64,000 nt of DNA from Spartinivicinus poritis. Lineage in GTDB: Bacteria > Pseudomonadota > Gammaproteobacteria > Pseudomonadales > Zooshikellaceae. The translations under genes were made by a program, and so were the position numbers. The stretch spans positions 1-64,000 of the forward strand of contig NZ_JAPMOU010000008.1 in NCBI RefSeq assembly GCF_028858535.1, written 5' to 3'. A model generated the notes under the pieces. It was not told the origin of the DNA, searched no databases, and saw only the letters and a program-made list of their open reading frames with translations. Positions 1-10,030 of the stretch are shown piece by piece. Every line of letters begins with the position of its first letter. The first letter of the stretch is position 1.

Positions 1-2
1 AA

Positions 3-79
<77 letters not shown>

Positions 80-355
80 CCAACGCTGTGAGGGTGCGAA
101 CTATATTGGTTGGTGATGTTAATGTCAATCTTTTTTGAATAAATGATGAATATTTGGACCACTAGCTGTAGGTATTAATTCTTAGTTGTGGTTAAAGTGG
201 ATTGTATCGTTCTTAGATAAGTACAAATGTAACTTAAGTGATGAAATGTAACTGACTTTATTAAAGCTAGCTAAGCGGTAAAACTATCTAAGAACTAGAG
301 GTATCTAAGAGCTTTAATTAAGAGAGGGAAGAAAACAGAGTAAGTTTTTATCAAC

Positions 356-385
356 AAAAAAAGCCATCCGTTATAGGATAGCTTT
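356..385 (-). terminator. Rho-independent terminator after fMet tRNA copy 2
   Basis: On the minus strand AAAGCTATCC and GGATGGCTTT pair with a single mismatch around a 6-nt loop, and a run of seven T follows. It lies 10 bases past the CCA end of the tRNA at 395-471, so it should end that transcript before the first tRNA copy. The two tRNA genes are therefore probably transcribed separately. Confidence 0.8.
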
Positions 386-394
386 ATACTTAAA

Positions 395-471
<77 letters not shown>

Positions 472-704
472 TCAATTTGGCAGCTATACTATAGGCATTA
501 CAGCTAAATGTCAACGAATGCTGTTGTGACAAAAAAATTGCTTGGCAAATAAACAGTTGTGAGGTGTTAGTACTAATACACTAGATTTATAGAGTATGTT
601 GTTATTTTAGACGTTCCATATCACAGTTTGTATATAGCCAAAGCGAAGGGTATAAAATGGAAAGTGGTCAAGGATAGAAGGGCTCATGGATAGAGCAAGA
701 GGTT

Positions 705-3563
705 ATGAATAATAAGATTGGATATATCGCCCTTGTCAGTTTGTTCATTGCATTAGGGGCTGGCTACTGGTTTAAACATCGACTGGGCTATGAAAACAAC
801 TTGCATGCTGATTTATTAATGCAGGTTGAACGAAAAATGAGTTTGTTAATGGCTCAAGATCTTCAACTATCACCCAAGCAACAGCGTAATATTAATAGCC
901 AAAGTCGGCAGTTGCAGGAACTGCAGGAGGTCATTAGCCAATATCAGCTGCATGTAAATGATTTAGATCAATGGCATGATAAAGCCAAGCACCAGCAATT
1001 TTTAACAGCTAGCTATGAGTTTTTAGAGCAATATAAGCGTTTTCATAATTTGAAGCTTGATATTGACCAGGCGTTTTTACAATACTCTCAGTTAAGTACC
1101 CAACTCAAAGGCCATAAACAGCTGGCACCCTATATTGTTCAGCTTTCAAGTAGCTTATTATTATACCAGTTACGTTTAATGCCTGCAGCTAAGCAGCAAG
1201 CACAACAGGTGACTCAATTTTTAACCCGCTCTGCGGATGAGCCAGCATTTCGTTCATTATCCAATCGCTTGTGGCAAATGGCTTCTTATACGGGTTTTTT
1301 GCTTGAAAATTTAGAGTTACAAGAAGCTCAATTAGTTAAGTTGAAAAATAATTCGATGATGAATTTGTTAGATCAAATTCTGAGTTACCATGATGAAAAC
1401 CTACAATACTATCAGCGTTTAGAAACAATAATAGTCAGTGCATTTATTGTTGCCATATTAACGTTAGTGTTATTGATTATTTTACGGAAAAATCGTGAGC
1501 TGGCACAAAAAAGCTTTCAAGCAGAAGCCGCTACTGAGGCAAAAAGCCATTTTTTAGCCAACATGAGTCATGAAATACGAACGCCAATGAATGCTATTCT
1601 TGGTTTTACAGAGTTAATTTTGCAGACCAGGCTGAATGAAAAACAGGTCGACTTTATACGGAAAATAAAAATATCTGCAGAGTCATTATTGCTTATTATT
1701 AATGATATTTTGGATTTTTCTAAGATTGAAGCAGGTAAGCTAGAAATTGATCAAGTTCCTTTTGACTTAACTAAACAACTAGATATTTTATGTAATATGT
1801 TTGCTCGTCGGTGTGAGGAAAAACAAATTGAAATGATCGTTAATGATAAAACAGATTTATCTCATCAGCTGATTGGCGATCCTTTAAGGTTAAACCAAGT
1901 ACTCATCAATTTAGTTAGTAATGCGATTAAGTTTACTGATCAAGGACAAGTAGTTGTTAAAATAGAAAAATATACTAAACCAATACATGATAAGGAAAAC
2001 CAAAACGATAAATATAGTAATGAAAATAGCGCTTATTTCCAGTTTTCTGTTAGTGATACTGGAGTAGGTATTCCGCTAGATAAGCAACATAAGCTATTTC
2101 AAGCGTTTGCTCAAGCCGATAGTTCCACTACCCGTCAATTTGGCGGAACGGGGTTAGGTCTAAGTATCTGTAAAAGGCTAGTTGAGTTAATGGGGGGATC
2201 GATTAGTGTAACTAGTGAGCCTGGTAAGGGGAGCGAGTTTAGTTTTTATTTACCATTAGAGATGGAGGTGACAAAAGTAATCAGTGAATTAGCGCCGAAA
2301 TTATCAGATAAACATATTGTTCTGGTAGATGACAATCCTTTGGTTACTGGGGTTGTGGAGCATATGTTAAAGTCAACAAAAGCAGATGTCATAACATTTA
2401 ACTCTGCGGCAGCTGCCTTGACTTATTTGGTTAAACAGCCAATGTGTGATTTACTGATTATTGATTGGTGTATGCCAGAAATGAATGGCATTGAGCTGGT
2501 TAAGCATTTACGGTTAATTCCAGTTTTTCAGCGGTTACCCGTTGTGGTTATAACCGCCTTTGGTAATGAAAAAGTGCATCAACAGGCTGCACAAGTAGGC
2601 GCAAAGGATTTTTTGGTGAAACCCTTCACTACTTATGGACTTTGGCAATCCATTACTCAAGCGATTGGCTTATCCCCTAAAGCACAATTAAGTCAGCCAA
2701 AAGCCAAACAAATGAAAAACTTGCAAGGCATAAGAGTATTATTAGTTGAAGATAATAAAATTAACCAGTTATTGGTAAAAGAGTTTTTAAATGATACTGG
2801 TGTAGCATTATCTTTTGCTTTCAATGGTCAACAGGCAGTTACAGCGTTAGAAAAGGAATCATTTGATGTAGTACTTATGGATGTACAAATGCCAGTGATG
2901 GATGGCTATGAGGCTACTCAAAAAATACGTCAAGAGCATTGTTCTGGTTCGCTACCTATTATTGCAATGACTGCTAATGCAATGAAAGGTGATAGAGAAC
3001 GCTGTTTAGCTGCGGGCATGAATGATTATTTGTCTAAACCAATAAAAAAAGATCAATTATTGGAAGTGTTGAAAAAGCAGTTAGCCGTTGTATTTCAAAC
3101 AAAGCCACAGCCAGCCCTTAGTCATGATAAGCACCATAGTCAAAATAGTGGTAAGAACAGCCCTACAGCTGAAACCTATTTTAGTAGCTCAAGTATCGAA
3201 ATTGGTGAGTTATATCCACTGATTGATGTAGAAGATGCGATTAGTCGGCTGGCAGGTGATCAAGGCATGTATTGCAATCTACTGAAAATGTTTACTGCTG
3301 ATTATGCGCAAGTGGCTGAAAAAATTGTTGATAATATCCACGCTAATGCTTTATCTGAAGCCGTAGATGATGCTCACTCATTGAAAGGTGTTGCTGCAAA
3401 CCTTTCTGCAATACAATTACAACAGGTAACGTCTATTATTGAGCATCAGTTAAGAGATGAGCAGTTACCGAGTGAGGCTACTTTATCAGCTTTGATTGAA
3501 ACTAGCAGGAAAACCGTACAGGCAATTAATCAATATTGCTGCCAGCAAGAAATTGTTCATTAG
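705..3563 (+). CDS. hybrid sensor histidine kinase with two receiver domains and Hpt
   Basis: This 952-aa membrane-bound phosphorelay kinase has the BarA/ArcB-like order TM - sensor - TM - HisKA - HATPase - REC - REC - Hpt. TM helices lie at about 5-23 and 243-261 and enclose a ~215-residue, mostly helical periplasmic sensor region without a domain I recognise. The HisKA phosphoacceptor is His289 (MSHEIRTPMN). The N-box is at 402-411, the G1 box DTGVGI at 451-456 and the G2 box GTGLGL at about 481. Receiver aspartates are Asp587 and Asp726, and the Hpt histidine is His891 (AHSLKG). All relay residues are present, so an Asp-His-Asp relay to a separate, unlinked regulator is likely. The ATG at 705 follows a GAGG motif. 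No cognate regulator is adjacent, so the signal is unknown. Confidence 0.93.
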   Translation: MNNKIGYIALVSLFIALGAGYWFKHRLGYENNLHADLLMQVERKMSLLMAQDLQLSPKQQRNINSQSRQLQELQEVISQYQLHVNDLDQWHDKAKHQQFLTASYEFLEQYKRFHNLKLDIDQAFLQYSQLSTQLKGHKQLAPYIVQLSSSLLLYQLRLMPAAKQQAQQVTQFLTRSADEPAFRSLSNRLWQMASYTGFLLENLELQEAQLVKLKNNSMMNLLDQILSYHDENLQYYQRLETIIVSAFIVAILTLVLLIILRKNRELAQKSFQAEAATEAKSHFLANMSHEIRTPMNAILGFTELILQTRLNEKQVDFIRKIKISAESLLLIINDILDFSKIEAGKLEIDQVPFDLTKQLDILCNMFARRCEEKQIEMIVNDKTDLSHQLIGDPLRLNQVLINLVSNAIKFTDQGQVVVKIEKYTKPIHDKENQNDKYSNENSAYFQFSVSDTGVGIPLDKQHKLFQAFAQADSSTTRQFGGTGLGLSICKRLVELMGGSISVTSEPGKGSEFSFYLPLEMEVTKVISELAPKLSDKHIVLVDDNPLVTGVVEHMLKSTKADVITFNSAAAALTYLVKQPMCDLLIIDWCMPEMNGIELVKHLRLIPVFQRLPVVVITAFGNEKVHQQAAQVGAKDFLVKPFTTYGLWQSITQAIGLSPKAQLSQPKAKQMKNLQGIRVLLVEDNKINQLLVKEFLNDTGVALSFAFNGQQAVTALEKESFDVVLMDVQMPVMDGYEATQKIRQEHCSGSLPIIAMTANAMKGDRERCLAAGMNDYLSKPIKKDQLLEVLKKQLAVVFQTKPQPALSHDKHHSQNSGKNSPTAETYFSSSSIEIGELYPLIDVEDAISRLAGDQGMYCNLLKMFTADYAQVAEKIVDNIHANALSEAVDDAHSLKGVAANLSAIQLQQVTSIIEHQLRDEQLPSEATLSALIETSRKTVQAINQYCCQQEIVH

Positions 3564-3583
3564 CCGACAGTTGGTAATAATGG

Positions 3584-3626
3584 TAAAAAAGTAGCGCCGT
3601 TATGGCTTAAGCACGGCGGCTACTTT
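3584..3626 (-). terminator. terminator overlapping the 3' end of the DUF99 gene
   Basis: AAAGTAGCGCCG (3588-3599) pairs with CGGCGGCTACTTT (3614-3626) with one bulged base. On the minus strand the stem is followed by six T, so it terminates the DUF99 gene, whose last codons lie inside the hairpin. It may also act on the convergent kinase transcript. Confidence 0.7.
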
Positions 3627-4194
3627 CCCCAGTTTTTATTGCTGCCCCTATTAAATGTGCAATTCGTAGCGCTTCAGGTACATGCCCTTGATCTGTCAAT
3701 TTAGCTAAAGCGTGTGCTGCTGTATCTGGCGTAGTACCCTGTACTTGAAAATAAAAAGGCGCTACGGCATGAATTGCTCCAGCGTTTTGGATTAGCTGCC
3801 AGCGTGTCTCATAGTTAGATAGATTCTGTAGTGCTTGTTTAATTGCCACTAAGTCTGGCTGTTTTCTCATTACAGCAATACAGGGACGTTCAAGCTCATT
3901 GGCTAAACGAGGTAAGTCGATAATATTAAAGCCACCAAAGGCAATACCATCTAGCAAAACAACATTGATTTGTGGGTAAAATTTACTCGCTTTTATGCAA
4001 TCAATTAGAACTTCAGTTGAATCAAAACCATCGCGGGTAATGGTTTGCCATAGCATACCTTCAAAACGTGTATTGTTGCAGATGATGCCACTGATATTCA
4101 CCTGCTCATGTGGGTGTTTACCAAAAGGAGCGTCATCGAACCCAATGGCACGAATTTGTTTGTTTAATGAGATGAGTTGTTCAAGCGTTTTCAT
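3607..4194 (-). CDS. DUF99 family protein (endonuclease V-like fold)
   Basis: This 195-aa protein resembles the DUF99 family. It opens with a conserved IRAIGFDDAPF block, followed by a VLLDGIAFGGFNIID block near the middle, both typical of DUF99. Members are mostly archaeal with scattered bacterial ones, are related in fold to endonuclease V, and have no established physiological role. I chose the ATG at 4194; a TTG nine codons upstream (4221) keeps the frame, and neither has a clear ribosome-binding site. It is transcribed convergently with the kinase at 705 and divergently from the CrbS-like gene. Confidence 0.75.
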   Translation of the reverse strand: MKTLEQLISLNKQIRAIGFDDAPFGKHPHEQVNISGIICNNTRFEGMLWQTITRDGFDSTEVLIDCIKASKFYPQINVVLLDGIAFGGFNIIDLPRLANELERPCIAVMRKQPDLVAIKQALQNLSNYETRWQLIQNAGAIHAVAPFYFQVQGTTPDTAAHALAKLTDQGHVPEALRIAHLIGAAIKTGESSRRA

Positions 4195-4376
4195 TGATTG
4201 TGAGTAATTACTGTTGCGCAAGTGGTAGATGACAAGTGTAACAGCTTGCCGACTCTGATGGGAATCAAGTGCCTCCGATAAATAAGTATCAGCACCCGTT
4301 AGACTATTACCTACTGGGATTTGTTAGATAGCTGTGTTATGTATATTGGCCATGTTTAAGCCTGATAGTTAAGAAA

Positions 4377-7300
4377 ATGATTTCCGGATGGTCGCTAGCT
4401 ACCATAACGATTTTATATGTGTCGTTTATATTCTTTATTGCCTACTTAGGCGACAGTAAGTTTAGGCATTGGCCAAAAAACCGTTGGCTGGTGTATAGCC
4501 TGTCTTTAGCTGTGTACTGTAGTTCCTGGAGTTTTTATGGTGCAGTAGGGCAAGCCGCAGAGAGTTTATGGTCTTTTTTACCATTATACTTGGGACCAAT
4601 TCTAGTTTTTTGCTTGGGTTACTCATTACTCGCAAAAATTATTGCTGTTTCCAAAACTGAAAATATTACAACCATTGCCGATTTTATTGCTTTGAGATAC
4701 GGCAAGTCCAGATCACTGGCTGTAATGGTTACACTTCTCGCAGTGATGAGTATCCTGCCTTATATTGCTATGCAACTAAAGTCGATAGTGATGGGTTATA
4801 CGATTTTAACGGAAGGAACTGCCCATGCTTCTTCAGAAAATCTAGCGGGAACCCAAACGGCTTTAATTATCACCATTATGCTGGCAATTTTTACCATTTT
4901 ATTTGGCACACGGCAGCTGGATGTGACTGAACATCATCCAGGAATGATGGTGGCGATTGCTTTCGAGTCTATTTTAAAGTTGGTTGCTTTTTTATTAGTG
5001 GGTGGCGTGATTACCTATTCTATTTATGGAGGCGTGAGCGAAGTATGGCAACTGGCTAAAACTCACCAGGTGACATCTGACTTATTTCAACAAACAACTA
5101 ATCCTGTCACCTTTACTAGTCATGTTTTATTAGCAATGGTTGCTATCATTTGTTTGCCAAAGCAGTTTCATGTAATGGTGGTTGAGCATACTTCTGATCA
5201 GGACTTGCGTCGAGCGCGTTGGCTGTTTCCACTATATTTATGTTTATTTCCACTGTTTATTATCCCGTTAGCGTTAACGGGAGCAATGTACTTTGATGGT
5301 CAAGTATCGCCGGATACATTTCTCATTAGCTTGCCAATGGCATTAGGTTATGAGCAACTGTCGTTGGTAGGCTTCATAGGTGGCTCCTCTGCTGCCATTA
5401 GTATGGTTATTATGGCAACCATTGCGTTAAGTACCATGATAAGTAATGACTTGGTTAATCCTCTGTTGTTGCGAAATCAAGTATTACGTAGCCGAGTGAA
5501 TAACCAGCATCAGCCACTGGCAATGAATCGTTTATTGCTTAATACCCGGCGTGTGGCAATCGTACTTATTTTGTTGTTGGCTTTTATATTTCAAATTTCA
5601 CTGGGCAAAGTAGAAACGTTAGCATCCATTGGATTAATTTCTCTCGCTGGGATAGGTCAGTTGGCTCCAGCATTGATTGGCATCATTTATTGGCATAAAG
5701 CAAATAAAAAGGGTGTCATTATTGGTTTGTCATTGGGAGCATTGACCTGGTTTTATACCTTAATTTTACCATTGTTTTTGAGGCAGGGGAGCACCGCGGA
5801 GACTCATTGGTGGCTTGAATTGGTGCAGCATACTTGGTTGGACCCTGATCAGTTTTTATTTTATTCCTCTTTAGATCCATTAAATCATGGCATTTTAGTG
5901 AGTTTAATGGTGAATTTATTTGGCTTTTTATTAGGGTCATGGTTTTCTATATCTGTTGTCAGTGAGCGCATACATTCACCACTCTGTTTGCTAGAACAAA
6001 ATACAAACAAGTGGCTGCCTCCAAAAATGCAAACCAGTAAAGTCAGCTCTAGTGATTTATTGGCATTAGCTGCACGGTTTGTTGGAGAAGAAAAAGCAAA
6101 TGCCAGTTTTCAGTTTTTTGAAGCTATTAATCATGAAAAATTGAGCTTAAGCCATCCAGCCTCTGTAGAGCTGGTTGCCCATACTGAACGACTGCTAGCC
6201 AGTTACATTGGTTCTGCCACTGCACGCTTAATTCTCGATTTGGCCACTAAGCGACAACATATTTATTTATCTGATGTAGCAATGATTGTAGATGAAGCCT
6301 CTGCAGCCATTCACTTTAGTCGGGAAATGTTGCATGTGGCCATAGAGAATATCAGCCAAGGTATTACCGTGCTTGATAAAGACCTGTGTTTAGTAGTCTG
6401 GAACAGTCGTTATTTAGAAATTTTTGATTACCCAGAAAGCTTTATTCATGTGGGTAAATCAGTTGCAGAGGTTATTCGTTATAATGCTGCTAGAGGGTTA
6501 TGCGGCCCTGTGGAAGTAGAAGATTATCTGATCAGCCGACTGAACTACTTTAAGAAGGGGCTCCCTCATCGAATTGAATTGTGCTGGGATAATGGCACTG
6601 TAATAGAGGTGCAAATCAATCCATTGTTTGGTGGCGGATTTGTTTCTACTTATACGGATATTACACCTTTCCGACGTGCAGAGCAGGTATTAAAGGAAAC
6701 CAATGAGTCACTGGAAATAAGAGTACAACAGCGCACAGAGGAATTATCTAAACTTAATCTTGCCCTAATGCAGGCTAAAGCAGAAGCAGAACAAGCTAAT
6801 CATAGTAAAACACGGTTTTTAGCCGCAGCCAGCCATGACTTAATGCAGCCTTTAAATGCAGCTCGTCTATTTGCTGCTATGTTAACTCAACAGTTAAAAG
6901 ACACTGAATATGAGCAAACAGCGAATCATTTGGATAGTGCGTTAAAAAGTGCAGAAGGTATTTTATATGACTTGTTGGATATTTCAAAACTGGATGCGGG
7001 GGTAACAACAGCTAACAAAAACGTGTTTAGTTTGGCTGAGTTATTTCAGGAGTTAACCATCGAGTTTTCTGCAATGGCGCAAGAAAAGCAGATAGATTTT
7101 ACGGTTGTTGTTTGTCACAGTTGTATTTACAGTGATAAACGACTATTACGACGGGTGTTGCAGAACTATTTAACCAATGCTTTTCGTTACTCCCGAGGCC
7201 GCGTACTGCTTGGTGCGAGACGACAGGGTGCAATGCTCAGCTTACAAGTATGGGATAATGGGGTGGGTATTGCAGATCATCAGCGGGATATTATTTTTGA

Positions 7301-7922
7301 AGAGTTTAAGCAGCTTAATCACCAACAGCATGAACAGGCAGAAGGCTTAGGGCTAGGCTTAGCGATTGCAAAAAGAATTGCTACAGTGTTAGAGCATAAT
7401 TTATCTGTAGACTCATGGGTTAATAAAGGCACTGTATTTACAGTTGAAGTGCCAATACAAGCTCAATGTGTTACTACTTTGCCTTCTCAAAGCACTTCTC
7501 CTAATAATTGGGCTAATACATTGGCAGGTAAGCAAGTCATTTGTGTTGATAATGACTTATTAATTTTAGAAGGAATGATGGGGCTATTAGAAAAGTGGGG
7601 CTTGAAGACAGTTGCAGCACCTAACTGGCCACTGTTACAAGAAGAGCTGGAAAGTGAATCTGACTTTGCACCTGACCTGATTTTAGTTGACTACCATTTG
7701 GCAGATTCCACTAACGGTTTGAAAGTCGTGGATAAGTTGTGGGAACACTATCAACAAGCTATTCCTGCTATTTTGATTACGGCTGATAATGATGAAGGCG
7801 TGATACAGCGGACAAAAAGTAAAGGGATTGGTTATTTAGCTAAACCGGTTAAACCTGCGGCACTTCGTGCTTTAATGGCTAAACAATTGATGGAAGCAGA
7901 AGCAGCACTGACCGTAGACTGA
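4377..7922 (+). CDS. crbS: SLC5-type hybrid sensor kinase, CrbS/MxtR-like
   Basis: This 1181-aa protein starts with a sodium:solute symporter-like (SLC5) domain of roughly 13 TM helices over about residues 1-530. It continues with a linker/STAC-type segment, a PAS-like region (about 655-760, HVAIENISQGITVLD), a coiled coil, a HisKA with phosphoacceptor His820 (ASHDLMQPLN), a HATPase with DNGVGIA near 960 and a C-terminal receiver with Asp1105. The architecture matches CrbS/MxtR, which with a LuxR-type regulator controls acetate use (acs) in Vibrio and Pseudomonas. The convergent regulator next door (7947-8621) supports this. The ATG at 4377 has only a weak purine-rich site. CbrA lacks the receiver domain seen here, so CrbS/MxtR fits better. 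Acetate as the signal is inferred from the family. Confidence 0.85.
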   Translation: MISGWSLATITILYVSFIFFIAYLGDSKFRHWPKNRWLVYSLSLAVYCSSWSFYGAVGQAAESLWSFLPLYLGPILVFCLGYSLLAKIIAVSKTENITTIADFIALRYGKSRSLAVMVTLLAVMSILPYIAMQLKSIVMGYTILTEGTAHASSENLAGTQTALIITIMLAIFTILFGTRQLDVTEHHPGMMVAIAFESILKLVAFLLVGGVITYSIYGGVSEVWQLAKTHQVTSDLFQQTTNPVTFTSHVLLAMVAIICLPKQFHVMVVEHTSDQDLRRARWLFPLYLCLFPLFIIPLALTGAMYFDGQVSPDTFLISLPMALGYEQLSLVGFIGGSSAAISMVIMATIALSTMISNDLVNPLLLRNQVLRSRVNNQHQPLAMNRLLLNTRRVAIVLILLLAFIFQISLGKVETLASIGLISLAGIGQLAPALIGIIYWHKANKKGVIIGLSLGALTWFYTLILPLFLRQGSTAETHWWLELVQHTWLDPDQFLFYSSLDPLNHGILVSLMVNLFGFLLGSWFSISVVSERIHSPLCLLEQNTNKWLPPKMQTSKVSSSDLLALAARFVGEEKANASFQFFEAINHEKLSLSHPASVELVAHTERLLASYIGSATARLILDLATKRQHIYLSDVAMIVDEASAAIHFSREMLHVAIENISQGITVLDKDLCLVVWNSRYLEIFDYPESFIHVGKSVAEVIRYNAARGLCGPVEVEDYLISRLNYFKKGLPHRIELCWDNGTVIEVQINPLFGGGFVSTYTDITPFRRAEQVLKETNESLEIRVQQRTEELSKLNLALMQAKAEAEQANHSKTRFLAAASHDLMQPLNAARLFAAMLTQQLKDTEYEQTANHLDSALKSAEGILYDLLDISKLDAGVTTANKNVFSLAELFQELTIEFSAMAQEKQIDFTVVVCHSCIYSDKRLLRRVLQNYLTNAFRYSRGRVLLGARRQGAMLSLQVWDNGVGIADHQRDIIFEEFKQLNHQQHEQAEGLGLGLAIAKRIATVLEHNLSVDSWVNKGTVFTVEVPIQAQCVTTLPSQSTSPNNWANTLAGKQVICVDNDLLILEGMMGLLEKWGLKTVAAPNWPLLQEELESESDFAPDLILVDYHLADSTNGLKVVDKLWEHYQQAIPAILITADNDEGVIQRTKSKGIGYLAKPVKPAALRALMAKQLMEAEAALTVD

Positions 7923-7935
7923 AACCAGCAGACTT

Positions 7936-7959
7936 AAATGCCCCCGTTAGGAGGCATTT
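7936..7959. terminator. bidirectional hairpin between convergent crbS and crbR
   Basis: AAATGCC and GGCATTT enclose a C-rich/G-rich inner stem with one mismatch and a short loop, between the two convergent stop codons. It overlaps the last codons of the regulator gene. T-runs are short, so terminator activity is an inference. Confidence 0.5.
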
Positions 7960-8621
7960 GCAGTATTAAGTTCAGGTAGTTTGATTGCCAGTTGCTTCAT
8001 TAAAATGACGGCTTGGGTGCGATTACGAACATTTAGCTTTTTAAAAATAGCAGTAGCATGGGCTTTAATAGTCGCTTCAGAAACCCCTAGATCAAAAGCA
8101 ATTTGTTTGTTCAATAAACCCTCTGTCATCATTATCAGCACTCGATATTGCTGAGGAGTGAGGGAGGCGAGCTTATCTGTTAAGTTATGTAGCTCTGGAT
8201 TAGTGTTAGTGGGCTGGTTGGTGTATTGCTCAGGAAGCCATATTTCGCCATTAAAAATACAAGTCAGGGCTTTATTAATCAAAGGTAAGGGCGCTGACTT
8301 GGGAATAAACCCTGCAGCTCCTTGGTTCATTACTTGTTGGATAACACTGTGATCCTCGGATGCAGAGACAACAGCAATAGGAATGGCAGGGTGGTGGCTG
8401 CGCAAATAAATAAGTCCTGACAAACCATCAGCGCCAGGCATCATCAAGTCTAATAAAATTAAATCTAAATTTTGACATTGGCGCACTAATGTTTGCAGGC
8501 TTAACATTGAGTCTGCTTCTAGTAATTTTGCCTCTGGAAAACCTTGGCTTAAGGCTTGCTTTAACGCAGACCTGAATAAAGGATGGTCATCTGCAATGGC
8601 AATTGTATAAGGAGTTATCAT
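7947..8621 (-). CDS. crbR: LuxR/NarL-type response regulator, CrbR/ErdR-like
   Basis: This 224-aa two-domain regulator has an N-terminal receiver with the acidic pair AIADDHP at 9-14 and phosphoacceptor Asp58 (LILLDLMMPG). A C-terminal LuxR-type helix-turn-helix spans about 150-212 (LTPQQYRVLIMMTEG... VSEATIKAHATAIFKKL). It is convergent with the SLC5 hybrid kinase at 4377, the expected partner. CrbR/ErdR activates acetyl-CoA synthetase genes in other gammaproteobacteria; no acs gene lies in this window. The ATG at 8621 is preceded on the minus strand by AGAGGTAAGAAGG. Confidence 0.85.
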   Translation of the reverse strand: MITPYTIAIADDHPLFRSALKQALSQGFPEAKLLEADSMLSLQTLVRQCQNLDLILLDLMMPGADGLSGLIYLRSHHPAIPIAVVSASEDHSVIQQVMNQGAAGFIPKSAPLPLINKALTCIFNGEIWLPEQYTNQPTNTNPELHNLTDKLASLTPQQYRVLIMMTEGLLNKQIAFDLGVSEATIKAHATAIFKKLNVRNRTQAVILMKQLAIKLPELNTANAS

Positions 8622-8856
8622 CCTTCTTACCTCTAATATCGTGTCCTATCGCCAGTTAGTCCATGGGTAGTGAGTTTTGCTATGGTAAGCTTAATATACA
8701 AAGGTTACTACTTATAGACTTTAGGGCACCCCTAACAACTATCAGGGTGGCCCTTTTAAAGGCATTATGCGTTTTATTTTAGAAAATAGATAGTAGTGGG
8801 TATTGGTTTGACTTTGCAACAGCTTATCGGAAACCTATCAGCTGGTAACAAGTGTA

Positions 8857-9963
8857 GTGCAACGGAAAATTATTCATTTAGATTGTGATTGTTTTTTTGC
8901 CGCTATAGAGGTAAGAGATAATCCGCGACTCACAGGAAAGCCAGTTGCTGTCGGTGGGGCTCCAGAGAAACGAGGGGTCATTGCAACCTGTAATTATGAG
9001 GCGCGCCAATATGGGGTGCGTTCAGCAATTGCCTCTGCCTATGCGAAAAAACTGTGCCCTGAGCTGATTATTATAAAACCACGAATGTCGTATTATCGTG
9101 AGATATCTGGCTCTATTCAGGCAATTTTTCATGAGTATACCGACTTAGTTGAGCCCCTCTCGTTAGATGAGGCATTTTTAGATGTGTCCAATAGCACTTA
9201 TTGTAAAGGCAGTGCCACACTGATTGCAGAAGAAATTCGCCAGCGAGTGTACGACACGCAACATATTACAATCTCGGCAGGGGTCGCACCCAATAAGTTT
9301 TTAGCCAAAATTGCCAGTGATTGGCGTAAGCCGAATGGCTTGTTTGTTATTGCACCAAACCAAGTAGCTGAGTTTGTTTTAAAACTGCCAGTGAATAAAA
9401 TATATGGGGTAGGTAAAGTGACAGCAACAAAGTTGAGTACAATGGGAATTGCAACTTGTGGAGATTTGCAACAGTTTTCGCTGGATACGTTAATTAATAA
9501 GTTTGGTGTATTTGGTGAGCGTTTATATGAACTAGCGCAAGGGATTGATCACCGGCAAGTGCAGTCTGTTAGACGGCGTAAGTCACTCAGCATAGAGCAC
9601 ACTTATCCTGATGATCTAGTCGATTGGTCAGCCATCCAGACACAGATTCCAGCATTACTGGCAGACTTAGAAGTAAGGCTGGTTCCTAAGCTGGAAGAGG
9701 GGTATGCCATTGGTAAACGACTAGTAAAGGTTAAGTTTCATGATTTTACTCAAACCACATTAGCAGAAGCTTGTCAGCCTCAATCTATACAAGAAGTGCT
9801 CACTGTTGGTGATTATCAAAGACTATTCTCTAGTGCATTTCAAAGAGGTAAAAAGCCAGTAAGGTTGCTGGGTATTGGGGTAGGTTTAATTGACTTGTAT
9901 GAAAGGAACCCTGTTGAGCAGTTGGAGTTGTTTCCACTAAAAGGGTTTTCTGAGAAACAATGA
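8857..9963 (+). CDS. dinB: DNA polymerase IV (DinB)
   Basis: This 368-aa Y-family translesion polymerase is slightly longer than the 351 aa of E. coli. The N-terminus RKIIHLDCDCFFAAIE carries the first catalytic aspartate, and the palm motif PLSLDEAFLDV carries the acidic pair. The thumb helix-hairpin-helix and little-finger domains follow. The only start that preserves the conserved N-terminus is the GTG at 8857. I see no LexA-type CTGT-N8-ACAG box just upstream, so SOS control is not evident from sequence. A hairpin follows the stop codon. Confidence 0.95.
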   Translation: MQRKIIHLDCDCFFAAIEVRDNPRLTGKPVAVGGAPEKRGVIATCNYEARQYGVRSAIASAYAKKLCPELIIIKPRMSYYREISGSIQAIFHEYTDLVEPLSLDEAFLDVSNSTYCKGSATLIAEEIRQRVYDTQHITISAGVAPNKFLAKIASDWRKPNGLFVIAPNQVAEFVLKLPVNKIYGVGKVTATKLSTMGIATCGDLQQFSLDTLINKFGVFGERLYELAQGIDHRQVQSVRRRKSLSIEHTYPDDLVDWSAIQTQIPALLADLEVRLVPKLEEGYAIGKRLVKVKFHDFTQTTLAEACQPQSIQEVLTVGDYQRLFSSAFQRGKKPVRLLGIGVGLIDLYERNPVEQLELFPLKGFSEKQ

Positions 9964-9990
9964 CACCCGCTTAGTGGCTAAGCCGGTGTC
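9962..9990 (+). terminator. hairpin downstream of dinB
   Basis: GACACC-C-GCTTAG and CTAAGC-C-GGTGTC pair around TGG with one C/C mismatch and begin at the stop codon. No T-run follows, so terminator function is uncertain. Confidence 0.45.
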
Positions 9991-10030
9991 TTGCGCAAAA
10001 AGATCTGAATAATATTACCAAAATGTGTAG

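Noticed and set aside
8724-8757. AGGGCACCC...GGGTGGCCCT as a family B repeat copy
   Set aside because: Only a short imperfect hairpin; lacks the AATAATTG subterminal sequence and the inner CTTCTGGTAAA arms.
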